DNA of 64,000 nt, from the NCBI GenBank assembly GCA_964448675.1, contig CAYUZU010000026.1:11463-75462 (forward strand), given 5' to 3'. Below are positions 9,221 to 17,982 of this stretch, piece after piece. The notes under the pieces were generated by a model. That model saw only the letters and a list, made by a program, of their open reading frames with translations. It searched no databases and was not told where the DNA came from. Position 1 is the first letter of the stretch. The number at the start of each line of letters is the position of its first letter. Source of the stretch: CAYUZU01 sp964448675 (GTDB lineage Bacteria > Planctomycetota > Phycisphaerae > UBA1845 > Fen-1342). The translations under genes were made by a program, and so were the position numbers.

Positions 9221-10063
9221 TCAGGCCGCGAAGAGCTCGTCGAGCAGCCGCGCAACGCCGTCCTCATCGTTGCTGGCGGTCAGCCGGTCGGCCACGTCGC
9301 GCACCGCCGGCTTGGCGTTCGCCATCGCCACGCCCAGGCCCGCGCCGCGGATCATCGCGATGTCGTTGACATCATCCCCCACGGCCAGCGTGCGCCGCGG
9401 ATCAATACCCCAGCGCTCGCACAGCCGGCGAATGCCGTACCACTTGTTGACGTGCGGCGCAAACGACTCGATCAGCGACAGCCGGTACGGGGGGGCGTGC
9501 AGCACGTTGTGCGTCAGCCGGCCGTCAAACGCCGACCGCAACGCCACCGACACGCGATCCAGCACGTCCGCCTCGTGAATGATCGACAGCCGCAGCGGCG
9601 GCTGCGCAGCGGGCGGCACCTGATCGACCTGGCTCACGTCACACGGCGTGCGTTCCAGCCAACGGTCGACCGCCTCGTGCCGATCGCGCCCGTTGATCAG
9701 GTACCCGTCGTGCCCGGCTTCGTTCGGATCGTTCAGCCACAACACCGGGTAATGGCGGGCGGTGAACCAGGCCGTCACATCCCGCGCCACGTCTGGCGCG
9801 ATCGGTGTCCGCTCGATGGTCTGACCGGTCGCAACGTCGGTCACCAGCGCGCCGAACACCGTCACCGTCACGTCCAGCTCGAGCCCGATCTGCGCGATGA
9901 CCGGCCGTGTTTCGGTGAACGCCCGCCCGGTGCACAGCACGATCGTCACGCCCAGTTCGTGCACGCGGTGCAGCGCAACGCGCGTGGCCTCGGACAGCGC
10001 GTGCTGCGAGTTCAGCAGCGTGCCGTCGAGGTCGACAGCGAGAAGATCGAAGGGGCGTTCCAT
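9221..10063 (-). CDS. Cof-type HAD-IIB phosphatase
   Basis: A 280-residue HAD-superfamily hydrolase of the Cof/IIB group. Motif I is LLAVDLDGTLLNS at the very N-terminus, motif II is IVLCTGRAF, and motifs III/IV are NKWYGIRRLCERWGI and LAVGDDVNDIAMI. ATG 10063 is chosen because DLDGT then falls at the usual distance; ATG 10075 is an alternative. The stop is 3 nt before psd, so it is translationally coupled to the phosphatidylethanolamine genes. The family removes phosphate from sugar phosphates, nucleotides or cofactors; the substrate here is unknown, and a link to lipid head-group metabolism is inference. Confidence 0.85.
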   Translation of the reverse strand: MERPFDLLAVDLDGTLLNSQHALSEATRVALHRVHELGVTIVLCTGRAFTETRPVIAQIGLELDVTVTVFGALVTDVATGQTIERTPIAPDVARDVTAWFTARHYPVLWLNDPNEAGHDGYLINGRDRHEAVDRWLERTPCDVSQVDQVPPAAQPPLRLSIIHEADVLDRVSVALRSAFDGRLTHNVLHAPPYRLSLIESFAPHVNKWYGIRRLCERWGIDPRRTLAVGDDVNDIAMIRGAGLGVAMANAKPAVRDVADRLTASNDEDGVARLLDELFAA

Positions 10064-10227
10064 GGCGGCACCCATACCCTGCACCCGGTTCAGAATCCAC
10101 TGCCGGACCCCGTATTGTCGCGCATCGCCCGGCGCCTGCAAAGACGACGCCGCCTCAAAAATCCACTGTTATCCGGAAGGACGACTTGCGGGGACGGGTT
10201 GGCTGTCCGCCGCCGGTGCCCAAGCGT

Positions 10228-10233
10228 TATACT
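10228..10233 (+). promoter_or_regulatory. -10 element of the nadK promoter
   Basis: TATACT in the gap between the divergent HAD and nadK genes, 120 nt before the nadK start. No convincing -35 hexamer. The implied leader of about 110 nt contains a GC-rich stretch but no riboswitch that I recognise. Confidence 0.3.
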
Positions 10234-10353
10234 AGAGCCTGTGGGCTCGCGGCGCACGTCATCGCGCGGCGCGCGAGCCCCAAGTCGCCGCCCCGCCGCA
10301 TGGCGTTCGCGGGGTCCGCGTGCCGCAACCGCAGAAGACAAGGCAGCGAGAAC

Positions 10354-11247
10354 ATGCGAGTCGCGCCGATGCATTCGATGTCCGAATCCGCCTCTGCCAA
10401 TCAGAAAGTCCAGCGCGTGGCCGTCATCGGCTCGCCCGACAAGCCCGGCGCGGCCCAGGTGCTGGAGCGCGTCACGACCTGGCTGGACAAGCGCGCCGAG
10501 GTCGTCTTCAAGGAAATCACCTACGACAGCGCCAAGGTGCTCGCCACCCGACCCGACCTGCTCGTCGTGCTCGGCGGCGACGGCACGCTCATCGCCGCCG
10601 TCCACAACCTGCGCGAGCGCCAACTGCCGATCATGGGGATCAATCTCGGCAAGCTCGGCTACCTGGCGGACTTCACCGTCGAAGAGCTCGAGAACGAGGG
10701 CGACTTTCTCTTCTCCGGCGCCCTGCCGATCACGCGGCGCACCATGATGCAGGTCAGCCTAGAGCACATGGACGGCCGGATGCAGAGCATGCCCGCGGTC
10801 AATGACTGCGTCCTCCTGGCCGGGCCCCCGTTCCACATGATCCAATGCGTGGCCGAGGTCGATGGCGCCGAGGTCGCCATCGTGCGCGGCGACGGCCTGA
10901 TCGTGGCGACGCCGTCCGGCTCGACGGCCCACAACCTCGCCGCCGGGGGGCCGATCGTCGAGCCCAGCGGCGAGGCGTTCATCCTCACGCCGATCTGCCC
11001 GCAGGCGTTGACCTATCGCCCGCTGGTGCTCAGCGCCGAGCGGCGCATCGTGCTGCGCGTGGAGCAGGCCAACGAGGGGACCACGGTCGCGACGGACGGG
11101 CGGATCTGCCGGCCGTTCCAGGCCAGCGACCGCATCGTCATCACGCGCTACGGCGCCGACTTTCTCCTGGTGCGCAATCCCAAGCGCACCGAGTGGCACG
11201 CGCTGCGGCGAAAGCTCCGCTGGGGCGAAGGGCCGAACATGCACTAG
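10354..11247 (+). CDS. nadK: NAD kinase
   Basis: A 297-residue ATP-NAD kinase. The substrate-binding GGDG motif is at residues 74-77 (VVLGGDGTLIAA), followed by GINLGKLGYLADF, an NDCVLL segment in place of the usual NE/ND motif, and the second conserved block GDGLIVATPSGSTAHNLAAG. It phosphorylates NAD+ to NADP+ in the cytoplasm. ATG 10354 follows a weak GCAGCGAG element; ATGs at 10369 and 10378 are also possible, and the first ~20 residues look unconserved. The gene stands alone, divergent from the lipid operon. Confidence 0.93.
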   Translation: MRVAPMHSMSESASANQKVQRVAVIGSPDKPGAAQVLERVTTWLDKRAEVVFKEITYDSAKVLATRPDLLVVLGGDGTLIAAVHNLRERQLPIMGINLGKLGYLADFTVEELENEGDFLFSGALPITRRTMMQVSLEHMDGRMQSMPAVNDCVLLAGPPFHMIQCVAEVDGAEVAIVRGDGLIVATPSGSTAHNLAAGGPIVEPSGEAFILTPICPQALTYRPLVLSAERRIVLRVEQANEGTTVATDGRICRPFQASDRIVITRYGADFLLVRNPKRTEWHALRRKLRWGEGPNMH

Positions 11248-11414
11248 GAACGCGGTGCAACGTCGTCGCGGCCGACAGCTCGTGGGCTGCTCCGCTTCGT
11301 GACAGCCGACACACATGTGCCGATGCGGTACATCCGTCACGCGGACGCGCGGACCGCTTGTGCGGCGAGCTGGGGCCGTCCGGCCCCCCGCGAGAGCGAG
11401 CAACGGGAGACACG

Positions 11415-12767
11415 ATGTCGGATGAATCAAAGGCCCGGGCCACGCCACCGACGACACCCGGGCCGCACGTGGGCACACCGCCCGCCGCATCCCCGCTACC
11501 GCCGACCATCGACACGCCCGCAGCCGCGCCACCCGGCACGCTCAGCCCGATCGCCGGCGACGAGCGGATCGAGGCCGTGGACGCGTTGCGCGGCTTCTGC
11601 CTGTTGGGCATTCTGATGGTCAACATGGCGCTGTTCGCAGGGCCGCTGCAGGCACTGCTGCTGGCCGAGCCATGGTGGCCGGCGCGGCACGACCGCATGG
11701 CCACCTTCGCCATCCGCGCGCTGGCCGAGGGAAAGTTCTACGCGCTGTTCTCCATGCTGTTCGGCTTCGGCATGGCAATCCAGATGCAGCGGGCGCGGGC
11801 CCGCGGCCGCCGATTTGTCGGAGTGTACCTGCGGCGTTTGCTCGTGTTGCTGGCGATCGGGCTGCTGCACGGGCTGCTGTTGTGGTACGGCGACATCCTC
11901 GCGTTGTACGCCCTCATGGGGTTCATCCTGTTGTTGTTCAGTCGCGTCAGCACGCGTGTCAACCTGATCATCGCGGGCGTGGCCTATGTGGTTCCCACTG
12001 TCCTGTATGTCGGCCTCACCGGCTTGATCGGGCTGGCACAGCTCTCACCGCAAGGGGCCCAGAAGATCAACACGGCTTTCACCGCCGCGGCCGAAGAAAC
12101 CGAGGCGCAGGCGCTGGCCGCCGTGCCGGCGTATGCCGAGGGTTCGTGGGCGGCGATCTTCGATCAGCGCCTGATCGACTTGCAGAGCACGCTGGGATTC
12201 ACGCTGTGGCTGTCGCCGACGATCCTCGCACTGTTTCTGCTTGGGCTGTGCGTCGGGCGAATCGGCATCCTGCATGATCCGGCGCGCTACGACCGTTTGC
12301 TGCGCTGGCTCGCGGGGTGGGGGCTGTTGCTGGGGCTGCTGCTGAATACCGGCATGGCGTGGATTGCCGAGGTGTCGGACCCGATGATGCTGGGCCCCCT
12401 CGGCGTTGCCCGGCAGCTGTTGTATACCGTCGGCATGCCGTTGCTTAGCTTCGGTTACGCCGCACTGATCGTGCGCCTCATGCAGCAGCCGGCGTGGCAG
12501 CGGCGCCTGTCGCCCATGGCCGCCGCGGGTCGCATGGCGCTGACCAACTACCTCGGGCAGACCATCATCTGCACCACGCTCTTCTACAGTTACGGCCTGG
12601 GGCTGTTTGGCAAGGTCGGGCCAGCGTTCGGGCTGTTGCTGGTGATCGCGATCTACGCGGCGCAGTTGGCGCTGAGCACATGGTGGTTGCGGCGGTTCCG
12701 CTTCGGGCCGCTGGAGTGGCTCTGGCGGTCGTTGACGTACGCCCGCCCGCAGCCGATGCTACGCTGA
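11415..12767 (+). CDS. DUF418 (YeiB-like) membrane protein
   Basis: A 450-residue integral membrane protein. The start at ATG 11415 is set by GGGAGA 5 nt upstream. The first ~50 residues are Pro/Thr/Ala-rich and disordered; then come the family landmarks: VDALRGFCLLGILMVN, GKFYALFSMLFGFGMA, RRLLVLLAIGLLHGLLLWYGDI-type segment, and in the C-terminal DUF418 domain GRMALTNYLGQTI. About ten membrane segments are visible. The family is related to acyltransferase-3-like membrane proteins, but its function is not established. It follows nadK by 167 nt and a small gene follows it. Confidence 0.85.
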   Translation: MSDESKARATPPTTPGPHVGTPPAASPLPPTIDTPAAAPPGTLSPIAGDERIEAVDALRGFCLLGILMVNMALFAGPLQALLLAEPWWPARHDRMATFAIRALAEGKFYALFSMLFGFGMAIQMQRARARGRRFVGVYLRRLLVLLAIGLLHGLLLWYGDILALYALMGFILLLFSRVSTRVNLIIAGVAYVVPTVLYVGLTGLIGLAQLSPQGAQKINTAFTAAAEETEAQALAAVPAYAEGSWAAIFDQRLIDLQSTLGFTLWLSPTILALFLLGLCVGRIGILHDPARYDRLLRWLAGWGLLLGLLLNTGMAWIAEVSDPMMLGPLGVARQLLYTVGMPLLSFGYAALIVRLMQQPAWQRRLSPMAAAGRMALTNYLGQTIICTTLFYSYGLGLFGKVGPAFGLLLVIAIYAAQLALSTWWLRRFRFGPLEWLWRSLTYARPQPMLR

Positions 12768-12856
12768 CCCCGTGGGCGTGCCTGTCGCCTTGTGCCGCTG
12801 CACTGCAGGTATTGCCCGGGCGGAGCTGCGAAGCGTCTCAGCGAGCGATCTGCGAC

Positions 12857-13153
12857 ATGACCGAGCCGCCACACGACGAGAGCAAAGACGCGAAAAAGAC
12901 CGCCAAGGCCGAGGCCAAGGCCGCCAAGAAACAGGCCAAGGCCGAGAAAGCCGCGGCCGCCGCCAATGCAGCCACCGAGCCCGCGGAACGACCGGGTCCC
13001 GCCGGCGAGCAGCACGACCCCGATTCTCCCGCGGAACGCAGCGCCCGTGCTGCCGAGCAGAAGGTCCGCCTGGAGAAGTGGCGCACGGGGGCCGCGGTGC
13101 TCGCGGCCCTGGCGACGGCGGCGATGCTCTTCGTAACGCTCAACACTTGCTGA
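12857..13153 (+). CDS. small Lys/Ala-rich, C-terminally anchored protein
   Basis: A 98-residue protein from ATG 12857. Residues 8-45 are almost only Lys, Ala and Glu (AKAEAKAAKKQAKAEKAAAA) and should be a helix or coiled coil; residues 45-65 are Pro/Gly/Asp-rich; the C-terminus is a hydrophobic helix (GAAVLAALATAAMLFVTL). The layout predicts a tail-anchored protein with a highly charged cytoplasmic part. No homologue is recognised. It lies 89 nt after the DUF418 gene, same strand. Low-complexity composition lowers confidence, but the clean stop and hydrophobic end argue for a real gene. Confidence 0.5.
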   Translation: MTEPPHDESKDAKKTAKAEAKAAKKQAKAEKAAAAANAATEPAERPGPAGEQHDPDSPAERSARAAEQKVRLEKWRTGAAVLAALATAAMLFVTLNTC

Positions 13154-13174
13154 CGGCTCGCGCGTTCGCGCCGC

Positions 13175-13834
13175 TCACAGTTCGTCGACCTCCCCCACGC
13201 GACGGTACCAGTACAGCGAGTACCCGATCGCCCAAATGACCACGGCCACCGCCCCGCCGATCAGCGTGGCGAACGCGATCAGGTGCGAGCCGGTCAGGCC
13301 GGCGAGTGCACTGAGCACGCCCCACGCCACCATGACCTTGGCGCCGGCGCGGTGCGTGCGCTCCCAGACGACCTCGTTGGCGATCGTCCAGGGCGTGCGG
13401 ATGCCGACGTAGAAGTTCCGCCGGATCTTGCCCATCCAGTTCCCCATCACGGCCAGCATCACGCCGAGCACCACCGCCAGGGACGAGCCCATGGGCATGG
13501 CCGTGCCGCGGGCCTGCAGCAGGATCACCACGTGCAGTGCGACAAAGCCGGCGAGGATCGTGATGATGAGCCGGCCGTACGTCAGGCGAAACTTCTCGAA
13601 GTTTCGCCGGAACGGACCGATGACGGGCAGCACGATCGCCAGGCCCGCCAGCGCGAGTGCCACGGCCGGCATGACGAGCAGCAGTTCCCACTTGGAGCCG
13701 AAGCGGTCGGGTTCGCCGTGGATGTTCCAGTGAACGGGGACCTGATCGGGCAGCAGGGCATGAAAGACGGCGCTGGTGACGACGCTCGCCAGGCCGATCG
13801 CGAGCATCGTGATGACATGAGCCCGGGGAAGCAT
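13175..13834 (-). CDS. sdpI: SdpI family membrane protein
   Basis: A 219-residue, six-helix membrane protein. The N-terminal half has the DUF1648 signature (LLPDQVPVHWNIHGEPDRFG), and the C-terminal half has the SdpI domain (MGNWMGKIRRNFYVGIRTPW, then WERTHRAGAKVMV). In Bacillus, SdpI is the immunity protein against the SdpC toxin and also sequesters SdpR at the membrane. Here it follows an SdpR-like repressor by 5 nt, but no SdpABC toxin genes are present in this window. A stress or envelope-sensing role is therefore as likely as toxin immunity. Confidence 0.87.
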   Translation of the reverse strand: MLPRAHVITMLAIGLASVVTSAVFHALLPDQVPVHWNIHGEPDRFGSKWELLLVMPAVALALAGLAIVLPVIGPFRRNFEKFRLTYGRLIITILAGFVALHVVILLQARGTAMPMGSSLAVVLGVMLAVMGNWMGKIRRNFYVGIRTPWTIANEVVWERTHRAGAKVMVAWGVLSALAGLTGSHLIAFATLIGGAVAVVIWAIGYSLYWYRRVGEVDEL

Positions 13835-13839
13835 CCGTA

Positions 13840-14184
13840 TTACTCCTCGTTCGATTCGTCGTTATCCGCATCGTCGCGTTCCGCCGCGGAGGAATTCGCC
13901 GCGCCGGCCGACGATTTCGACGCTTGCAATGAACTCAGCAGAAACCGGGCCAGGTCTTCGACGACGCTGGTGTTCAGCGTGTAACGGATGAACTGGCCCT
14001 TGCGCTCGGCGTCCACCAGGTCCGCTTCTTTGAGGATCCGCAGGTGGAACGACAGCGCATTGGGGGCGACGTCGATCTTCTCGGCGATCTCGCCAGCGTG
14101 CAGCGGGCCGGCGCGCAGGGCGTCGAGAATCGCCCGCCGGGTGGGATCGGCCATCGCTTTGAATGAGGCATCGAATCCGAGCAT
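13840..14184 (-). CDS. sdpR: ArsR family repressor, SdpR-like
   Basis: A 114-residue winged-helix protein: FKAMADPTRRAILDALRAG, then the recognition region APNALSFHLRILKEADLV and the wing RKGQFIRYTLN. No metal-binding Cys box (ELCVCD) is present, which fits the SdpR rather than the metal-sensing ArsR group. The last ~25 residues are Ser/Ala/Asp/Glu-rich and probably disordered. It is the first gene of a two-gene operon with sdpI, and its promoter overlaps a palindrome, which predicts autorepression relieved when SdpI holds the repressor at the membrane. Confidence 0.88.
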   Translation of the reverse strand: MLGFDASFKAMADPTRRAILDALRAGPLHAGEIAEKIDVAPNALSFHLRILKEADLVDAERKGQFIRYTLNTSVVEDLARFLLSSLQASKSSAGAANSSAAERDDADNDESNEE

Positions 14185-14192
14185 GGTCGCAC

Positions 14193-14216
14193 TTCAATAG
14201 TTCAACGAGGATTGAA
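14193..14216. promoter_or_regulatory. palindromic operator candidate for SdpR
   Basis: TTCAAT-N12-ATTGAA, a perfect inverted repeat with 12-nt spacing, a geometry common for ArsR-family dimers. It covers the stretch from the -10 box to 9 nt before the sdpR start codon, so a bound dimer would block transcription of its own operon. Confidence 0.5.
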
Positions 14217-14244
14217 TTATCGCATACGGGACGGGACAAGTCAA
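14216..14244 (-). promoter_or_regulatory. sdpRI promoter
   Basis: On the minus strand TTGACT (14239-14244), a 17-nt spacer, then GATAAT (14216-14221). This is the closest match to the vegetative sigma-70 consensus in the window, at the ideal spacing, about 32 nt upstream of the sdpR start codon. Confidence 0.55.
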
Positions 14245-15063
14245 TCGCGGGCCGATGAATTGAATGTCCGTGGAAGAGGCGGGCGCGAAGATTAGGCCGG
14301 CACAGGCGGTTGAGCGATCGAGGGTCGAACAGGGTGAGCGTCGGAAGCGTAAACGATCCTGTCTTTCTCTTGACCACACCAACTGCCATGAGCCGGCCTA
14401 CTGGCTCGCCCCATGCTTCGCAGCGGGGCTTCGGCGGCCTGTCACCGCGCCAAGCCCAACACCGTGGAGTCTGCGGATGCCGGGGCACCAGCCGATGGCG
14501 AGCGAACGGGGTAACTGCGAGGGTCGCGGTGACCGTAGACTCACCCGTTTCACGCCGAACCGAGCAACCAGCGGCCGCGCCCGATGGGTCTGCAACCGCC
14601 AGCTCTCGTATCAAGCCAAATCAGTCCGCTCGCCGGACGACGCTGTCGGCGGATCGTTGACCTCCGCGGGCGACGAAGACTTGCCCGGGCGCTGAAACAC
14701 CGCCCGAGTCCGGCGACACTTGCTAAATGAAACGTTTCGCGGCCTGCTGCGCCAATCAAGTCTCGTCATGGAGGCGTAGCTCTCTCGATGTGACAACGGA
14801 GAGATTGGCCGCTTTCAACCTCCAATAACCGATCTGATTATCCTATTCTAGGGACAACGCATCCGGCTTGTCAACGCTGCCGACCACGCGTCCGCAAGCC
14901 GCTCGCACGTACCAGAATCACAGCTTTGCGGTCGGCCTGCCGGGGGCGTATATTGGCTCCCGGGCGCAATGAGTTCGTGCGTCTCATGCTAATTCATTGT
15001 TAACGTCGCCGGCGGCCCGTCACGCACCTCTGTATCCGGCCGCCCACGGGAAGGAGAACCCGC
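14217..15063. other. 847-nt intergenic stretch with no recognisable gene
   Basis: Apart from the sdpRI promoter at one end and the prpE promoter at the other, nothing here is recognised. Several frames stay open for 60-140 codons on both strands (for example 14264-14695), but their products are Arg/Ser/Pro-rich without motifs, lack ribosome-binding sites and overlap each other, which is usual for GC-rich non-coding DNA. The part at 14820-14870 is locally AT-richer. A decayed gene or an unknown RNA cannot be excluded. Confidence 0.5.
14925..14954 (+). promoter_or_regulatory. prpE promoter
   Basis: TTGCGG (14925-14930), an 18-nt spacer, then TATATT (14949-14954), 109 nt before the prpE ATG. 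The leader is AT-rich near TAATTCATTGTTAACG and ends in a strong ribosome-binding site. Confidence 0.4.
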
Positions 15064-16968
15064 ATGCCCTACTCGTCGCTCGCCGCGGCTTACGAGCAGT
15101 CGCTAAAGGACCCCGAGGGTTTCTGGGCCGAAGCGGCTCAGTCGATTCATTGGGACCAGCGTTGGGATCGCGTCCTGGACGACTCTAAGAAGCCATTTTA
15201 TCGGTGGTTCGTCGGCGGGCAGCTCAACACCTGCTACAACGCGGTGGACCGCCACGTCGAGGGCGGCCGCGATGATCAACCCGCGCTCATTTATGACAGC
15301 CCCGTCACCAGCACGCTGCAGACCTTCACCTACCGCGACCTCCAGGACGCCACCGCCCGCATCGCCGGCGCCCTGAGCAATGCGGGTGTGCAGCGCGGCG
15401 ACCGCGTCATCATCTACATGCCCATGATCCCGCAGGCCGTCATGACGATGCTCGCCTGCGCGCGGATCGGTGCGATCCACTCCGTTGTCTTCGGCGGCTT
15501 TGCATCCAAGGAGCTCGCGACGCGCATCAATGATGCCAAGCCGCGCGTGATCGTGTCCGCCTCCTGCGGCATCGAAGGCCAGCGCGTGATCGAGTACAAG
15601 CCGCTGCTCGACCGCGCCATCGAGATGGCCACGACCAAGCCCGAGAAGTGCATCATCCTGCAACGCCCCCAGGCCCGGGCCGACATGCACGAAGGCCGCG
15701 ATCTCGACTTCAATCAGGCTGTCGAAGCGGCCCAGCCGACCAACTGCATTCCCGTCGCCGCCACCGATCCGCTGTACATTCTCTATACGTCCGGCACGAC
15801 CGGCGTGCCCAAGGGCGTGGTGCGTGACAACGGTGGCCATGCCGTCGCGATGCAGTGGAGCATGCGCAACGTTTACGACGTGGACCCCGGCGATGTCTAC
15901 TGGGCGGCGTCGGACATCGGCTGGGTCGTAGGGCATTCATACATCGTTTATGCCCCCCTGCTCAACGGCAATACGACCATCCTGTACGAAGGCAAGCCCG
16001 TCGGCACGCCCGACGCCGGCGCGTTTTGGCGCGTGATTTCGCAACATGGCGTCAAGGTGCTGTTCACCGCACCGACGGCCTTTCGCGCCATCAAGCGCGA
16101 GGACCCCAACGCGAAGCTCCTCGCAGATTACGACCTGAGCGGGTTCAAGACGCTGTTTCTCGCGGGCGAGCGCTGCGACCCCGACACGCTCGCCTGGGCC
16201 CAGGACAAGCTTGGCGTGCCCGTGATCGACCACTGGTGGCAGACCGAGACCGGCTGGGCCATCGCCGCAAACTGCATGGGCATCGAGCCGCTGCCGGTCA
16301 AGCCCGGCTCACCAACCAAGGCCGTACCGGGCTACGACGTACAGATTCTCGACGAAGGTGGCGACCCGCTGCCGCGCGGCAAGAGCGGCGCGATCTGTGT
16401 GAAGCTGCCGCTGCCGCCCGGATGCCTGCCGACGCTGTGGCACAACGACCAGGGCTTTGTCGACTCGTACGTGTCGCGTTTCCCCGGCTACTACCTGACG
16501 GGCGACGCGGGCTACTGCGACGAGGACGGCTATCTGTACATCATGAGCCGCATCGATGACATCATCAATGTCGCCGGCCACCGCCTGTCGACCGGCGCGA
16601 TGGAAGAGGTCCTGGCGTCACACCCGGACGTGGCCGAATGCTCGGTGATCGGGGCGGCCGATCCGCTCAAGGGCGAGCTGCCGCTGGGGCTGGTGGTGCT
16701 CAAGGCCGGCGTAACACGTGAGCACGACGAGATCATCAAGGAGCTCATCCAGATGGTGCGCGACAGGATCGGCCCGGTCGCGGCCTTCAAACAAGCCGTC
16801 GTCGTGCAGCGCCTGCCCAAGACCCGCTCGGGCAAGATCCTGCGCGGCACGATGAAGCGCATCGCCGACGGCAGCGAGTACAAGACGCCCGCGACCATTG
16901 ACGACCCGGCGATCCTCGACGAAATCGGCAGCGCGCTGAACACCATCGGCTATCCGCGGCGGGCTTGA
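15064..16968 (+). CDS. prpE: propionyl-CoA synthetase (acyl-CoA synthetase, ANL superfamily)
   Basis: A 634-residue enzyme that activates propionate (or acetate) to the acyl-CoA through an acyl-adenylate. The AMP-binding loop YTSGTTGVPKGVV is near residue 241, the HWWQTETGW motif follows, then YYLTGDAGYCDEDG and the hinge region. The catalytic lysine is in KTRSGKILRG near residue 591, which is the site normally acetylated by Pat-type enzymes. Length and the opening ACS N-domain fit PrpE/ACSS3 better than the ~650-residue Acs. GGGAAGGAG precedes ATG 15064. No methylcitrate or methylmalonyl genes are adjacent. Confidence 0.9.
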   Translation: MPYSSLAAAYEQSLKDPEGFWAEAAQSIHWDQRWDRVLDDSKKPFYRWFVGGQLNTCYNAVDRHVEGGRDDQPALIYDSPVTSTLQTFTYRDLQDATARIAGALSNAGVQRGDRVIIYMPMIPQAVMTMLACARIGAIHSVVFGGFASKELATRINDAKPRVIVSASCGIEGQRVIEYKPLLDRAIEMATTKPEKCIILQRPQARADMHEGRDLDFNQAVEAAQPTNCIPVAATDPLYILYTSGTTGVPKGVVRDNGGHAVAMQWSMRNVYDVDPGDVYWAASDIGWVVGHSYIVYAPLLNGNTTILYEGKPVGTPDAGAFWRVISQHGVKVLFTAPTAFRAIKREDPNAKLLADYDLSGFKTLFLAGERCDPDTLAWAQDKLGVPVIDHWWQTETGWAIAANCMGIEPLPVKPGSPTKAVPGYDVQILDEGGDPLPRGKSGAICVKLPLPPGCLPTLWHNDQGFVDSYVSRFPGYYLTGDAGYCDEDGYLYIMSRIDDIINVAGHRLSTGAMEEVLASHPDVAECSVIGAADPLKGELPLGLVVLKAGVTREHDEIIKELIQMVRDRIGPVAAFKQAVVVQRLPKTRSGKILRGTMKRIADGSEYKTPATIDDPAILDEIGSALNTIGYPRRA

Positions 16969-16991
16969 TCGCCGCCTCCGCGCGCTATAAT
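16965..16991 (+). promoter_or_regulatory. promoter of the PhyH gene
   Basis: TTGATC (16965-16970), a short 15-nt spacer, then a perfect TATAAT (16986-16991), 91 nt before ATG 17083. The -35 hexamer overlaps the prpE stop codon, so the gene can be transcribed separately from prpE. Confidence 0.4.
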
Positions 16992-17082
16992 CGCCCGTGA
17001 GGGTCGGGGCCGGATTCGTCGTGGTGCGCTGCGAGCGCGCCAGGCCCCGCCGACCGGGTCAAGCCAGCGTAGCGAGAAAGTC

Positions 17083-17826
17083 ATGGTCAGCGCGGAAAAC
17101 GTGCAGCAGTACGAGCGCGAGGGGTACACCATCTGCCGGCAGGTCGTTCCGCCAGAACGTCTGGCCGAGATGCGGGACTACATCGACGGGTTCATCGAGC
17201 GCATGGCGCGGGTCATGCGGCCGGAGCACCTCGACAAGCCGCACGTATGGGACAAGCGATTCCTGGACATGTGCGCGACGCCGGCGCTGCTCGATCACGT
17301 CGAACGGTTCATCGGGCCCGACATCGTGCTGTTTTCGAGCCACCTGATCGCCAAGGCGCAGGGCGACGGCCTGGCCGTACCCTGGCACCAGGATGCGAAC
17401 TACTGGCCGCTGGAGCCAATGAACGTCATCACCCTCTGGCTGGCCATTGACGAGTCGACCGAAGAGAACGGCTGCATGCAGGTCGTGCCCGGCACGCACG
17501 AACGCGGCCCCATCGCTCACGTGCAGGACGAGCATCCCGAGACCAAGGTGCTGCACGAGAAACTGCCCGACGACGCCTTCGATCCGGCGCAAGCGGTGAA
17601 CTGCGTCCTCCAACCCGGTGACTGCTCGTTCCACGCCCCCTACACCATTCACGGATCGACGCCCAACACGTCGCCCCGGCGGCGTTGCGGCTACACGATG
17701 CGCTTCATGCCGGCGTCGACGCGGATGCAGCGCAGCGGCCAGTTCGCCCAGTGGTTCGCGAACCACCCACTGTTCCTGCTGCGCGGCGAGGACAACGCGG
17801 GGACGAACGTGTACGCGAATGTGTGA
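17083..17826 (+). CDS. phytanoyl-CoA dioxygenase (PhyH) family protein
   Basis: A 247-residue Fe(II)/2-oxoglutarate oxygenase. The metal triad reads as His101-x-Asp103 in VPWHQDANYW and His190 in APYTIHGSTP; the 2-oxoglutarate-binding Arg is probably in the RRRCGYTMRF segment a few residues later. ENGCMQVVPGTH is a typical PhyH loop. The family hydroxylates diverse small molecules, including fatty acyl-CoAs, ectoine and secondary metabolites, so the substrate cannot be named. It has its own promoter and stands between prpE and a convergent gene. Confidence 0.85.
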   Translation: MVSAENVQQYEREGYTICRQVVPPERLAEMRDYIDGFIERMARVMRPEHLDKPHVWDKRFLDMCATPALLDHVERFIGPDIVLFSSHLIAKAQGDGLAVPWHQDANYWPLEPMNVITLWLAIDESTEENGCMQVVPGTHERGPIAHVQDEHPETKVLHEKLPDDAFDPAQAVNCVLQPGDCSFHAPYTIHGSTPNTSPRRRCGYTMRFMPASTRMQRSGQFAQWFANHPLFLLRGEDNAGTNVYANV

Positions 17827-17883
17827 AGAAGCCGCGAGGCCACGCTGGCCAATGCCCGATTGAGACCGCGCCGGCAGCGTAGC

Positions 17884-17930
17884 GCGCGGCCGCCTCCAAC
17901 CCCGCCCCGGGCGGGCCGGGCCGGCCGCGC
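17884..17930. terminator. GC-rich hairpin between convergent genes
   Basis: GCGCGGCCG (17884-17892) pairs perfectly with CGGCCGCGC (17922-17930); the loop contains a further GC-rich inverted stretch. It lies between the ends of the PhyH gene and the DUF1571 gene. There is no U-run on either side, so a termination role is inferred only from position and stability. Confidence 0.35.
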
Positions 17931-17982
17931 TGGTTACTCGTGGTGCTTTCCTGCCACGCGGCAGGCTGATCCGCCGCACCGC

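Noticed and set aside
14264..14695. Possible 143-residue gene in the gap before prpE
   Set aside because: No ribosome-binding site, no recognisable motif, and equally long frames exist on the other strand.
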